DNA of 64,000 nt from Streptomyces fuscichromogenes (GCF_014645815.1 NZ_BMML01000009.1:335810-399809); one strand, 5' to 3'. Shown: positions 33,858 to 42,699, numbered from the stretch's first letter. The notes: generated by a model from the letters alone, not told the origin. Numbers and translations: made by a program.

Positions 33858-34379
33858 CTACCAGGGCCGTGCGGCCGCCCTGCCCGCCCGCTCCGCGAGC
33901 TCCCGCAACTCCTCGCGCAGCCGCGTCACGTCGGCCCCGTCGAGTCCGGTCGTCGTGAGCAGGGCGCCGGGTATGCGTGCCGCGCGCTGCTTCAGTTCCT
34001 CCGCGCGCCCGGTGCACGCGACGAGCACCGAGCGCTCGTCCCGCTCCGAGCGCTCCCTGCGTACCAGGCCGGCCCCCTCCAGCCGCTTCAGCAGCGGCGA
34101 CACCGTGCCGTAGTCCAGCCGGAGCGCCTCCGCGAGCTCCTTCACCGTGGCCTCGCCCCGCTCCCACAGCACGAGCAGCACGAGGTACTGCGGGTAGGTG
34201 AGCCCGAGTTCGTCGAGCAGCGGGCGGTAGGCGGCGGTCACGGCGCGCTGCGCCGCGTACAGCGCGAAGCACAGCTGGTCGTCCAGCCGCGGCGGCCCGG
34301 CGGGCGGTCCGGGGGGCGGCCCGGTGGTCGGCCCGGCGGCCGGCCGGGCGAGGGTCCGGGCGTCCTCTTGATGCGTCAC
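33858..34379 (-). CDS. ohrR: MarR family regulator, OhrR-like
   Basis: 173 aa from GTG 34379; ATG 34436 would add a run that looks non-coding. After a Pro-rich leader, L-D-D-Q-L-C-F-A-L-Y-A-A carries the peroxide-sensing Cys of OhrR. The winged helix follows (ATVKELAEALRLDYGTVSPLLKRLEGAGLVRRERSERDERS). Single-Cys OhrR proteins dissociate from the ohr promoter when this Cys is oxidised (family knowledge). Adjacent to ohr on the same strand. Confidence 0.88.
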   Translation of the reverse strand: MTHQEDARTLARPAAGPTTGPPPGPPAGPPRLDDQLCFALYAAQRAVTAAYRPLLDELGLTYPQYLVLLVLWERGEATVKELAEALRLDYGTVSPLLKRLEGAGLVRRERSERDERSVLVACTGRAEELKQRAARIPGALLTTTGLDGADVTRLREELRELAERAGRAAARPW

Positions 34380-34432
34380 GCACCCATTGTCACGGACGCG
34401 CGGACGCATGGGACGGTCGTCACGCAAACGCG

Positions 34433-34598
34433 TCATATGCTCCCGGGCCCCGCCGCCGCGGCGCGCGGGTCGAAGCCGAAGGGGGTTCCAGCCGGCGGGC
34501 CCGTCGGCGGCGATCGTGCCGTCGCTCAGGACCAGGGAGCGCGGGCACGGCTCCAGGGCGTACGGCAGGTCGTGGGTGACCGTCAGGACCGTGGTGTC
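34433..34598 (-). pseudogene. remnant of a cobalt/ECF-type ABC ATPase gene (CbiO-like), C-terminal end
   Basis: The minus strand reads T-T-V-L-T-V-T-H-D-L-P-Y-A-L-E-P-C-P-R-S-L-V-L-S-D-G-T-I-A-A-D-G, the H-loop and D-loop end of CbiO/EcfA ATPases. A +1 shift then continues as P-F-G-F-D-P-R-A-A-A-A-G-P-G-S-I and stops at 34433-34435. Walker A, signature and Walker B are absent. Sequence beyond 34598 is A+T-richer and unrelated. A deletion has removed the rest of a cobalt transport locus; from memory, related species have cbi-like genes beside ssgE. Confidence 0.8.
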
Positions 34599-34770
34599 TG
34601 ATTATTCGGGGTCCTATTGCGAAGCTTGTGCAAGAGCGAGAAGGTCGTCACTTCCGGGGCCGGGTGCGGGACGCGAGGACTCCCGTAAGCGCATTCCGGA
34701 ATATGTGCGACATTGGAGAGGAAAGCGGCTGAACAGCTTTCACAGATCACGGAGCGTAGAGGGCAGTCCG

Positions 34771-35118
34771 ATGTCTGTAGTCGAGCAGTACGCGCGAGCC
34801 CACATCGTCACGGACGAGGACGCGCAGGAGGAGCCGCCCGCGGTGCCCGTCGTCCTGCGCTACGACCCCGACGCCGATCCGAGGACGGTCCGGGTCGGCC
34901 TGCCCGGCACGGACGAGTGGACGTTCTCGCGCTCGCTGCTGGAGCAGGGCCTCAGGGCCCCCGCCGAGAGCGGCGACGTACGGGTGTGGCCGCTCGGGCG
35001 GGTCCAGGCCGTGGTGGAGTTCCACTCCGACCACGGCACGTCGGTGGTGCAGTTCGAGTCGAAGGCGCTGCTGCGGTTCCTCAGGCGGACGTACATGGCG
35101 ACTCCGGTGGCCGGCTGA
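34771..35118 (+). CDS. ssgE: SsgA-like protein, probably SsgE
   Basis: 115 aa. SALP family: single domain with LRYDPDADPRTVRVGLPGTDEWTFSRSLLEQGL...GDVRVWPL...VVEFHSDHGTSVVQFESKALLRFLRRTY. These actinomycete-specific proteins control sporulation-related wall remodelling; SsgE is linked to spore release. The assignment to SsgE rather than other SALPs rests mainly on the two adjacent penicillin-binding protein genes and pmt downstream, as I remember the S. coelicolor order. AGGG lies 7 bases before the ATG; a palindrome ATTCCGGAAT (34693-34702) lies upstream. Confidence 0.85.
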   Translation: MSVVEQYARAHIVTDEDAQEEPPAVPVVLRYDPDADPRTVRVGLPGTDEWTFSRSLLEQGLRAPAESGDVRVWPLGRVQAVVEFHSDHGTSVVQFESKALLRFLRRTYMATPVAG

Positions 35119-35127
35119 CGTTCCCCG

Positions 35128-36798
35128 CTAGAGCGAGGCGCCCAGCTTCAGCAGTGCCGCCACGATCGGTCCGGCCGTGTCGCCGCCGTGCCCGCCCGCC
35201 TGGACCACGCCCGCCGCGGCGAAGTCCCCGCAGTACGCGGTGAACCAGCCGTTCGGCTTCTTCTGGCCGTCGACCTCGGCCGAGCCCGTCTTGGCGCCGC
35301 AGCTCGAACTCAGGCCCGACATCGCCTTCGCGGCCGTGCCGTACCCCGCCGTGTACTGCATGACCTCCTTCAGCTGCGCCTGCGTCTTCGACGACATCGT
35401 GCGCGAGGCCTTCGCGATCGTCCGGTTGTCGACGCTCGGGGCGACCAGGTAGGGCTGGTGGAAGGTGCCGGTGTCCACGGTGGCCGACACCGAGGCCATG
35501 TTCAGCGGGTTCATGCGCACCCCGCCCTGCCCGATCAGCGAGGCGCCCATCTGCGCGCCGCTCTGCACCGGGACCGAGCCGTCGAAGGTCGGGACGCCGA
35601 TGGCCCAGTTGTTCATGCCGAGGCCGTAGACCTGCTGGGCCTCGGTGGTCAGGTCGCTGTCGGAGAGCTTGGGCGCGAAGTCGATGAAGGCGTTGTTGCA
35701 GGAGGCGCCGAAGCTCAGCTTGAACGAGCCCTGCTTGATCTCGGAGTCGTCGTCGTTGTGGAACGTCCACCCGGCGAGCTTGTACGTCTTCGGGCAGGGG
35801 TGCGAGGCGTCCGGGGTGATGAGCCCCTTCTCGAACAGCATCGTCGACGTGATGATCTTCATGGTGGAGCCGGGCGCCAGGGAGCCCTGGAAGGCCACGT
35901 TGAAGCCGTGGCTGGAGTTGGCGACCGCGAGGACCTCGCCGGTCGACGGGCGCATCATCACGACCGAGGCGTTCTTCTGCGTGGTGACCTGCTTCTCGGC
36001 GGCCGCCTGGAGGGTCGGGCTGAGCGTCGTCTTCACGGTGCCCGGCGTGCCCTTGCTGAGTTCCAGGAGCGTCTTGTCGGAGAGCTTCTCCTTCTCGGAC
36101 GCCTTGCCGCGCACCACGCGCAGTTCGACGCCCGCCTTGCCGCCGGCCTTCTTGCCGAACTTCTCCCGCAGTCCGTCCAGGACCGAGCCCAGCGACGGGT
36201 ACTTGGCGGTGGTGATCTCCCCGCCGTCCCGGTCCAGGGCCTTGATGGGCGGGGTGCCGGACGCGCCGGTGACCAGGGTGTCGCCGTCCGCGAGGTCCGG
36301 GTGGACGACCGCGGCGTGCCAGTTCACCACCGGCTTGCCGTCACTGGTCCGCCGGATCACGGTGAACGCGGAGTCGTACGACAGCGGCTTGCTGACGCCC
36401 TTGTACGACACCGTCGCCTTCACGGAGAACGGGACCTTGTCGCCGGTGCGGGTGCCTTCGGTGAGGGTGACGCCGGTGACGTGGGCGTCCTTGGCGTAGC
36501 CGGTCAGGAGCCTGACGCAGGCCTTGCTGTCGTCCGTGACGGCGGCGGCCTGGGTGACCTTGCCGTGCTGCCAGGACGACAGGAAGGTGCGGGCCGTCGT
36601 CTGCACCTCGGTGGCGGAGAGCGGGCCGGTCTTGACGGGCTTGTGGTCGGCCGTCTTCGTCGACGCCGCGTCGGCGGCCCCGCCGCCGTACAGCGCGTAC
36701 AGGCCCAGGCCCGCGCCGCCGACGACCACGGCGATCATCCCGCCGATGACGGCGGGTCTCTTCTTCCGTCGCTCGACGACGCGCCTTCTCTTGCCCAC
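35128..36798 (-). CDS. penicillin-binding protein, class B-like transpeptidase (1)
   Basis: 556 aa. Basic N-terminus, one TM anchor (AVIGGMIAVVVGGAGLGLYALY), an NTF2-like MecA-N domain (about 60-160), a dimerisation linker, then the D,D-transpeptidase: S311-T-M-K in APGSTMK, S-C-N in ASCNNAF, K-T-G in GAKTGSAEVDG. It acts outside the membrane in peptidoglycan cross-linking. It ends 10 bp from the convergent ssgE stop. A close paralogue lies 105 bp upstream on the same strand, so the pair arose by tandem duplication. Confidence 0.93.
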   Translation of the reverse strand: MGKRRRVVERRKKRPAVIGGMIAVVVGGAGLGLYALYGGGAADAASTKTADHKPVKTGPLSATEVQTTARTFLSSWQHGKVTQAAAVTDDSKACVRLLTGYAKDAHVTGVTLTEGTRTGDKVPFSVKATVSYKGVSKPLSYDSAFTVIRRTSDGKPVVNWHAAVVHPDLADGDTLVTGASGTPPIKALDRDGGEITTAKYPSLGSVLDGLREKFGKKAGGKAGVELRVVRGKASEKEKLSDKTLLELSKGTPGTVKTTLSPTLQAAAEKQVTTQKNASVVMMRPSTGEVLAVANSSHGFNVAFQGSLAPGSTMKIITSTMLFEKGLITPDASHPCPKTYKLAGWTFHNDDDSEIKQGSFKLSFGASCNNAFIDFAPKLSDSDLTTEAQQVYGLGMNNWAIGVPTFDGSVPVQSGAQMGASLIGQGGVRMNPLNMASVSATVDTGTFHQPYLVAPSVDNRTIAKASRTMSSKTQAQLKEVMQYTAGYGTAAKAMSGLSSSCGAKTGSAEVDGQKKPNGWFTAYCGDFAAAGVVQAGGHGGDTAGPIVAALLKLGASL

Positions 36799-36903
36799 AG
36801 CTCAGTTCCTCCGCGCACTTCCCCCGGGGTCCCCGCCGCCCCGTAGCCCTCACGCTCCCCAACGACTGCACACAGCCTAGAGTCCCGGCCTGTGGGAGTG
36901 ACG

Positions 36904-38514
36904 TCAGCCACCGATCCGTAGCACACTCGCGACAATCGGCCCGGCCGCGTCGATGCCGTGGCCGCCGTCCTGGGTCATGGCCGCGGCCGCGACGTCGTCC
37001 CGGTAGCCGGCGAACCAGCTGTTCGACTTGGACTGGCCGTCGACCTCCGCCGACCCCGTCTTCGCGCCGATGCTGCCGCTCAGGCCGCGCATCACGCCGG
37101 CCGCGGTGCCGCTGGTCGCGGTGCGGTTCATCATGGCGCGCAGCTGCCCGACCGTGGCGGGCGACAGGCCCTTGGCGGTGGCCAGTTCACGGCCGTCCAG
37201 CTGCTGCGCGACCAGCACCGGCTGGTGGAAGGTCCCGGTCATCGCGGTCGCCGCCACCGACGCCATGTTCAGCGGGGACATCTGCACCTGGCCCTGGCCG
37301 ATCAGGTTGGCCGCGGTGTCCGGGCCGCCGGAGGCGGGGACCCGGCCGTCGAAGCTCGGGATGCCCACCTTCCAGTTGTTCTTCCCGAGCCCGAACCGGT
37401 CCTCGGCCTCCTTGGTGAGCGAGTCGACCTGGACCGAGTCCGCGTACTTCACGAACGCCGTGTTGCAGGAGCGCGCGAAGCTGTCCGAGAGGGTGGCCTT
37501 CAGGTCGGGCTGGAGTCCCTTGAGGTTGCTGAAGGTCTGGCTCTGCCAGGTCGCGGTCGGCGGGCAGGGTGCCGGGCCGTTCGCCGAGGTCAGGCCGGTG
37601 TCGATCAGGGTGGCGGCGCTGATGATCTTCATGGTGGAGCCGGGCGCCAGCTCGCCGAGGAAGGCCGCGTTGAAGCCGTCCTCGCGGTGGTTGGCGACCG
37701 CCAGCACCTCGCCGGTGCTGGGCTTGACGGCCACCACCGAGGACTCGGCGTACTTCGTCACCGCGGTCTCGGCGGCGGCCTGCACGCGTGCGTCGAGCGT
37801 CGTGCGCAGCTTGCCCGCCCGTCCCGCCTTCAGGGTCAGCAGCGTGGTGTCGGCGGACTCCTCGGAGGCGTGCTGGATGACCAGTTCCACGCCCGGGGTG
37901 CCGCCGGCCTTGTCGCCGTACCGGCTGCGCAGCTCGTCCAGGATCGGGCCCAGGGACGGGTACCTGTCCTTGGTGAGGACCTTGCCGTTGCGGTCCACCG
38001 CCTCGATCGGCGGGCTCGCGGCCTCGCCGGTGGACAGCGTGTCGCCGCGCCGGAGCTCCGGATGGACGACGGTCGGATCCCAGTCGACGAGCGCGCGGTG
38101 CGTGGTCTCGCCGCGCACGACCGTCAGGCGGCTCTTGTAGGCGAGCGGTTTCGACTTCCCGCCGTAGGACACGGTCGCCTTCACGCTGTACGGCACGGTG
38201 GCGCCGGTCGCCCTGCCGGGCGTGATGTGCACGTCCTTGATGTGCGCCACGTCGCTGAAGGAGGTGAGCACCGGTTCGGCGTCGGCGGAGTCGTTCGTGT
38301 ACGACGCCGCGGTCACCGACTGGCCCTTCTCCCAGGCCGCGAAGAACTTCTGGGTGGTGTCCCTGATCTCGTCCTTCGTCGGCGGCCCGGTACGTACGGC
38401 CGGTGTGCCGTCACCATGGAGCGCCGACAGCACGTTGTAGGCGCCGTACCCGCCCCCGCCCAGCACTGCCGCGCAGACGCCGCCGATCAGGGCGCCCTTG
38501 ACCCCCTTGCGCAT
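36904..38514 (-). CDS. penicillin-binding protein, class B-like transpeptidase (2)
   Basis: 536 aa paralogue of the next gene with the same order: short cytoplasmic tail, TM (GALIGGVCAAVLGGGGYGAYNV), MecA-N-like domain, linker, transpeptidase with S-T-M-K, S-C-N-T-A-F and A-K-T-G-S-A-E-V-D. All three active-site motifs are kept, so both copies should be active and bind beta-lactams. The two genes probably share the promoter before this one, where a LacI-like palindrome lies. Confidence 0.93.
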   Translation of the reverse strand: MRKGVKGALIGGVCAAVLGGGGYGAYNVLSALHGDGTPAVRTGPPTKDEIRDTTQKFFAAWEKGQSVTAASYTNDSADAEPVLTSFSDVAHIKDVHITPGRATGATVPYSVKATVSYGGKSKPLAYKSRLTVVRGETTHRALVDWDPTVVHPELRRGDTLSTGEAASPPIEAVDRNGKVLTKDRYPSLGPILDELRSRYGDKAGGTPGVELVIQHASEESADTTLLTLKAGRAGKLRTTLDARVQAAAETAVTKYAESSVVAVKPSTGEVLAVANHREDGFNAAFLGELAPGSTMKIISAATLIDTGLTSANGPAPCPPTATWQSQTFSNLKGLQPDLKATLSDSFARSCNTAFVKYADSVQVDSLTKEAEDRFGLGKNNWKVGIPSFDGRVPASGGPDTAANLIGQGQVQMSPLNMASVAATAMTGTFHQPVLVAQQLDGRELATAKGLSPATVGQLRAMMNRTATSGTAAGVMRGLSGSIGAKTGSAEVDGQSKSNSWFAGYRDDVAAAAMTQDGGHGIDAAGPIVASVLRIGG

Positions 38515-38553
38515 GGTGCGAAAATCCCTCCCGTGAGCTTTTGCCGCATTTTG

Positions 38554-38565
38554 TGAACGCGTTCA
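38554..38565. promoter_or_regulatory. TGAACGCGTTCA palindrome upstream of the penicillin-binding protein genes
   Basis: 12-bp perfect palindrome with a central CG, flanked by TTTTG and AAAA, 40 bases before the ATG of the upstream penicillin-binding gene. The central ACGCGT resembles LacI/GalR-family operators. The regulator is unknown. Confidence 0.4.
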
Positions 38566-38679
38566 AAAGCGGGTTGTGACTCGCACTGTAGGTCGTTGTG
38601 GGGCCCCTGCGGCAGGCGTTGACCGATTGTTGGCCGAACTGTTGGTCGACTGGAAACCGCGGCCGCGGCTTGCGCGGGA

Positions 38680-38708
38680 GCGCCCCGCAGCGCGTGGCTG
38701 CGGGGCGC
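38680..38708 (-). terminator. terminator of the small secreted peptide gene
   Basis: Perfect 11-bp stem GCGCCCCGCAG (38680-38690) with CTGCGGGGCGC (38698-38708), just after the minus-strand stop at 38719. Confidence 0.75.
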
Positions 38709-38718
38709 CTGGTGGGGT

Positions 38719-38925
38719 TCAGTCGACTATCTTGCCGTCCTGCGTACCGCCCACGCAGGTCCCGGTATGGGGTATCTGCTGCTTGCTCCAATCGACCGTT
38801 CCGCCGCCCGACGTGCACTCACCCGGGGTGAGGCTGGCGGCATGGGCGGTGACGGCACCTGTGAGGCCGAGCCCGGCGAAGGCTGCCGCGGCGATGGCGG
38901 CGGCGAGGAATCGTCGAATGCGCAT
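38719..38925 (-). CDS. small secreted peptide, 68 aa
   Basis: Clear Sec signal peptide (MRIRRFLAAAIAAAAFAGLGLTGAVTAHA, cleavage near A-H-A). It leaves a mature peptide of about 39 residues with two Cys (GECTSGG..., HTGTCVGG) that can form one disulphide. The mature part is Gly/Thr-rich and matches no family I know. It is monocistronic, with its own terminator and its promoter facing pmt. Confidence 0.8.
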   Translation of the reverse strand: MRIRRFLAAAIAAAAFAGLGLTGAVTAHAASLTPGECTSGGGTVDWSKQQIPHTGTCVGGTQDGKIVD

Positions 38926-39024
38926 GTGGTTCGCCTTTCACGGATTACCTCGGTTGGGACAGTACTCAGCTTGAGGTTGATCCATGTGGGTGACACATCA
39001 TGTTGGGCCGTTCGGGTGACATCG

Positions 39025-40815
39025 CTAGACCCAGGTGTCCAGCCACATCCGCGAGCGCCAGGAGTCGATGGGGATCGCCGTGCCCGTGTACAGGGGCCAG
39101 AAGTAGATGAAGTTCCAGGCGATCAGCAGCACCAGGACGCCCGCGCTCGACGCGCCGACCAGCCGGCGGGTGTCGCTGGAGCCCGGCGGGCCGATGATCG
39201 CGCCGATCATCATCGCCACCGCGAGACACAGGAACGGCACGAAGACGACGGCGTAGAAGAGGAAGATCGTGCGCTCCTGGTACATGAACCAGGGCAGGTA
39301 ACCGGCGGCGATGCCGCAGGCGATTGCGCCGGCCCGCCAGTCGCGGCGCAGCGCCCACCGCCACAGGACGTAGGCGATCGCGAAGCAGGCCGCCCACCAC
39401 AGCAGCGGGGTGCCGATCGCGAGCACCTCACGGGCGCACTTCCCGCCCGCGTCCGACGGGCAGCCGTCCACCCCGGGGGACGGCGACTCGTAGTAGTACG
39501 ACACCGGGCGGCCCAGCACCAGCCAGGACCACGGGTTCGACATGTACGTGTGCGGCGACGAGAGGCCGACGTGGAACAGGTACACCTCGTGCTCGTAGTG
39601 CCACAGGCTGCGCAGCCAGTCCGGCAGGAACGTCCAGCTGCCGCCCTTGCCCGCGGTGGCCGCCCAGTCGCGGAAGTAGCCGCCGGTGCCGTCGGTGGGG
39701 GAGAGGATCCAGCCGATCCAGGAGACCAGGTAGACGGCGACCGCCACCGGGACCGTCGCCAGGAACGTGATCCCCGTGTCGTGCGCCAGGACCGCCTTGT
39801 ACGGGTGCCGGGCACCGGCCACCTTGCGGGCGCCGACGTCCCACAGCAGGGCCATCACGCAGAACGCGGCCAGGATGTAGAGGGCGTTCCACTTGGTGCC
39901 GAGCGCGAGGCCCAGCAGCAGGCCCGCGGCCCAGCGCCAGGGACGCCACCCGAAGCGGAAGTCGTCGGCCACGCGCGCGTCCGGGCGGATCCGGCCGTCC
40001 GCCTCGGCCGGCAGCGCGGCCGCCAGCTTCGCCCGTGACCTGTCCCGGTCGATGACCAGGCAGCCGAACGCCGCCAGCACGAAGAACATCAGCACCCCGT
40101 CGAGCAGCGAGGTGCGGCTCATCACGAAGTGCAGTCCGTCCACCGCCATCAGCCCGCCCGCCAGGCAGCCGAGGAACGTGGACCGGAACATCCGGCGCCC
40201 GATCCGGCACAGCAGCAGCACGCTCAGCGTGCCGAGCAGCGCGGTCATGAACCGCCAGCCGAACGGGTTGAAGCCGAAGATCAGCTCCCCGAGCCCGATG
40301 ACGTACTTGCCGACCGGCGGGTGCACCACGTACGCCGCGTCCACCGGGATGCCGACATGGCCCGCCTTCTGCAGGATCAGGTCGTTGGCGTTCTTGTCCC
40401 AGTTGACCTCGAAACCGCGGTGGACGAGCGCCCACGCGTCCTTCGCGTAGTACGTCTCGTCGAATATCACCGCCTTGGGGCTGCCCAGGTTCCAGAACCG
40501 CAGCAGGCCCGCCAGCAGCGTCACGAGGAGCGGACCGCCCCAGGCCGACCACCGCGTGATCCGCTCGGCGAGCACCGGGGGCACCCCCAGGGCGAGCCAC
40601 AGCCGGGAACCGGGCCGGGCGTACGGCGGCACCAGGCGGTCGACGACCTCGGCGCGCGCGCCGGAGCCCGCGGCGCCTCTGCCACCGGCAGGGTGCGCCG
40701 TGTGCGCCGGGCTTGCCGGGTAGCCGAACCGGCGCAGCCGCTGCTGCCACGTCGGCCGCTCGTCGAGCACTGCCTGGCCCTGCCGGGTGTCCGTGGAGGA
40801 CGCGGTACTGGTCAC
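39025..40815 (-). CDS. pmt: dolichyl-phosphate-mannose--protein mannosyltransferase (GT39)
   Basis: 596 aa integral membrane enzyme that transfers mannose from polyprenyl-phosphate-mannose to Ser/Thr of exported proteins. After a 75-residue Pro/Ala-rich cytoplasmic head come multiple TM helices. The first outer loop carries the catalytic acidic pair (V-I-F-D-E-T-Y-Y-A-K-D), then H-P-P-V-G-K-Y-V-I-G-L-G-E, and the C-terminal PMT_4TM region (WSWLVLGRPVSYYYES...). Streptomyces use it to glycosylate PstS and other secreted proteins. It is divergent from rsmI. Confidence 0.93.
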   Translation of the reverse strand: MTSTASSTDTRQGQAVLDERPTWQQRLRRFGYPASPAHTAHPAGGRGAAGSGARAEVVDRLVPPYARPGSRLWLALGVPPVLAERITRWSAWGGPLLVTLLAGLLRFWNLGSPKAVIFDETYYAKDAWALVHRGFEVNWDKNANDLILQKAGHVGIPVDAAYVVHPPVGKYVIGLGELIFGFNPFGWRFMTALLGTLSVLLLCRIGRRMFRSTFLGCLAGGLMAVDGLHFVMSRTSLLDGVLMFFVLAAFGCLVIDRDRSRAKLAAALPAEADGRIRPDARVADDFRFGWRPWRWAAGLLLGLALGTKWNALYILAAFCVMALLWDVGARKVAGARHPYKAVLAHDTGITFLATVPVAVAVYLVSWIGWILSPTDGTGGYFRDWAATAGKGGSWTFLPDWLRSLWHYEHEVYLFHVGLSSPHTYMSNPWSWLVLGRPVSYYYESPSPGVDGCPSDAGGKCAREVLAIGTPLLWWAACFAIAYVLWRWALRRDWRAGAIACGIAAGYLPWFMYQERTIFLFYAVVFVPFLCLAVAMMIGAIIGPPGSSDTRRLVGASSAGVLVLLIAWNFIYFWPLYTGTAIPIDSWRSRMWLDTWV

Positions 40816-40958
40816 CGCGCCATCGTAGGGAACCGTTCTGTGTGAGTCCCGTGCAATGGGGCTTCGCGGTGGGTTCCTTTGCGTTCACCGCCCCGGCCGC
40901 CGGGGCGGTGAAGTCCGGTGGGGACGGCGCTGTCGGTGGCGGCTGCGAGGATGGAGGC

Positions 40959-41807
40959 GTGACTGGAACCCTTGTCCTCGCAGGCACCCCCATCGGCGAC
41001 GTCGCGGACGCGCCGCCCCGGCTCGCCGCCGAGCTGACCGGCGCCGACGTGATCGCGGCCGAGGACACCCGGCGGCTGCGGTGGCTCACCCAGGCGCTGG
41101 GCGTGACCCCCAGGGGCCGCGTGGTGTCGTACTTCGAGGGCAACGAGGCCGCCCGCACCCCGGAACTGGTCGAGGAACTCGTCGGCGGCGCGCGCGTGCT
41201 GCTCGTCACCGACGCCGGGATGCCCTCGGTCTCCGACCCCGGCTACCGGCTGGTCGCGGCCGCCGTGGAGAAGGAGATCCGGGTCACCGCCGTCCCGGGG
41301 CCGTCCGCCGTGCTCACCGCCCTCGCGCTGTCCGGGCTGCCCGTCGACCGGTTCTGCTTCGAGGGGTTCCTGCCGCGCAAGGCGGGCGAGCGCCGCTCCC
41401 GCCTCCAGGAGGTCGCCGAGGAGCGCCGCACCCTCGTCTACTTCGAGGCCCCGCACCGCCTCGACGACACCCTCGCCGCCATGGCCGAGGTCTTCGGCGC
41501 CGAGCGCCGGGCCGCCGTCTGCCGCGAGCTGACCAAGACGTACGAGGAGGTACGGCGCGGTCCGCTGGCCGAACTGGCGGTGTGGGCGGCCGACGGGGTG
41601 CGCGGCGAGATCACCGTGGTCGTCGAGGGGGCCCCCGAGCGCGGGCCCGAGGAACTCGACGCCGAGGAGCTCGTGCGGCGGGTGCGGGTGCGGGAGGAGG
41701 CCGGCGAGCGGCGCAAGGAGGCGATCGCGGCGGTGGCGGTGGCGGCGGGGATCCCGAAGCGGGTCGTGTTCGACGCGGTGGTCGCGTCGAAGCGTGCGGA
41801 CGGCTGA
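40959..41807 (+). CDS. rsmI: 16S rRNA (cytidine1402-2'-O)-methyltransferase
   Basis: 282 aa tetrapyrrole-methylase-fold enzyme that methylates C1402 in the ribosomal P site. Motifs: LVLAGTPIGDVADAPPRLA, A-E-D-T-R-R-L, D-A-G-M-P-S-V-S-D-P-G-Y, G-P-S-A-V-L-T-A-L and the F-E-G-F-L-P-R-K loop. GTG 40959 is the family start. A GAGGAT hexamer exactly 6 bases before the start suggests a leaderless transcript. Confidence 0.95.
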   Translation: MTGTLVLAGTPIGDVADAPPRLAAELTGADVIAAEDTRRLRWLTQALGVTPRGRVVSYFEGNEAARTPELVEELVGGARVLLVTDAGMPSVSDPGYRLVAAAVEKEIRVTAVPGPSAVLTALALSGLPVDRFCFEGFLPRKAGERRSRLQEVAEERRTLVYFEAPHRLDDTLAAMAEVFGAERRAAVCRELTKTYEEVRRGPLAELAVWAADGVRGEITVVVEGAPERGPEELDAEELVRRVRVREEAGERRKEAIAAVAVAAGIPKRVVFDAVVASKRADG

Positions 41808-41869
41808 GGGTGGCGGTTTCGGGAGCGCCGTCGTGGTTGCTCCTGTGTAGTTCTGTGCGCAGTGGCGGG

Positions 41870-41908
41870 GGCTGGTCGCGCAGTTCCCCGCGCCCCTTCG
41901 GGGGCGCC
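41870..41908 (-). repeat. dispersed intergenic repeat, family 1, copy B
   Basis: Same 39-bp element as at 1992-2030. The hairpin GCGCCCC-TTCG-GGGGCGC (41890-41907) has a stable UUCG-type loop. It can terminate rsmI transcription. Confidence 0.8.
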
Positions 41909-42081
41909 CTCGTGCGGGGTGTTTGAAAGGGGGCGCGTCCTGATCTCCGAGCGGGTCGCTCCTCTCTTGAGCGTGCGCCCCTGACCTGCGGCGATGTGTC
42001 CTCTGAGCGGGGAGCTTCTCCTCTGAGCGCGCGCCCCACGGGACGGTAAAGCAGGGGCGGGAAACGCAAAGCCCAGCCCTG

Positions 42082-42256
42082 TGCGACGAGGCCGATTTGG
42101 CAAGCAGAATCCAAATCGCCTCCAACACTCGGCAGGCCTGTCGCATTCGCGTCGGTGAAGGCGTCCACTGGTCAGCAGGGACGCACCCGTCCCTCACCCC
42201 CATGGGATTCCGGGGGGAATCCCGCGCCGGGGGTGCGTGCTTGTCCACGCGGACAA
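42082..42256 (+). promoter_or_regulatory. structured leader upstream of the zinc-ribbon gene
   Basis: The 460-bp gap after rsmI has no gene but several strong stems. CGATTTGG/CCAAATCG (42093-42100 with 42111-42118) is enclosed by GCGAC/GTCGC and GGCC/GGCC pairs (42083 to about 42143). ACGCACCC/GGGTGCGT (42181-42188 with 42231-42238) encloses GGGATTCC/GGAATCCC (42204-42211 with 42216-42223). TTGTCC-ACGC-GGACAA (42241-42256) lies just before the ribosome-binding site. The serial stems could be an attenuator or riboswitch-like leader. No known class is recognised. Confidence 0.45.
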
Positions 42257-42267
42257 GAGGAGCTGGC

Positions 42268-42699
42268 ATGAGTGAGATCGCAGGGCAGACCGGCCTCGGC
42301 AGTGCGGCCACAGCCGTTGTCCACGAGTCGTATTCCTTCGCCTGCATGCGCTGCGGGCACGGCTGGGAGCAGTCGTACGAGATAGAGCACCACACCGACG
42401 CCGACAACCACGAGTTCGTCAAGTACGTGGCGAACGGCCGGGTCGTCCCGTCGCCGCTGAGCCGGCCCTCGTGCCAGAACTGCGACGGCCAGGTCCTGCG
42501 GATCATGCGGGCGGGGCAGGTCTCGTCGGTACGGGACGCCGCGCAGCGGTCGCATCGGCCGGCGGCGCAGGGCCGTGCCGCCGGACAGGACGGCACGGAG
42601 ACCGGACCGGCCGCGGCGGAGACCTCCGTGGCGGACGGGGCGGTGCACCACTGGCACCTGTCGGACCTGCTGCACCCCTTCCAGCGCAAGGCGAGCTGA
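42268..42699 (+). CDS. conserved zinc-ribbon protein, 143 aa
   Basis: ATG 42268 with AGAGGAG 6 bases upstream. A split zinc-ribbon, C-M-R-C-G-H near residue 28 and C-Q-N-C-D-G near residue 72, flanks a conserved W-E-Q-S-Y-E-I-E-H-H-T-D. The following Ala/Gly-rich linker and terminal HHWHLSDLLHPFQRKAS are characteristic of a Streptomyces-specific protein I cannot name. It is cytoplasmic and possibly nucleic-acid or partner binding. Preceded by the structured leader. Confidence 0.7.
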   Translation: MSEIAGQTGLGSAATAVVHESYSFACMRCGHGWEQSYEIEHHTDADNHEFVKYVANGRVVPSPLSRPSCQNCDGQVLRIMRAGQVSSVRDAAQRSHRPAAQGRAAGQDGTETGPAAAETSVADGAVHHWHLSDLLHPFQRKAS

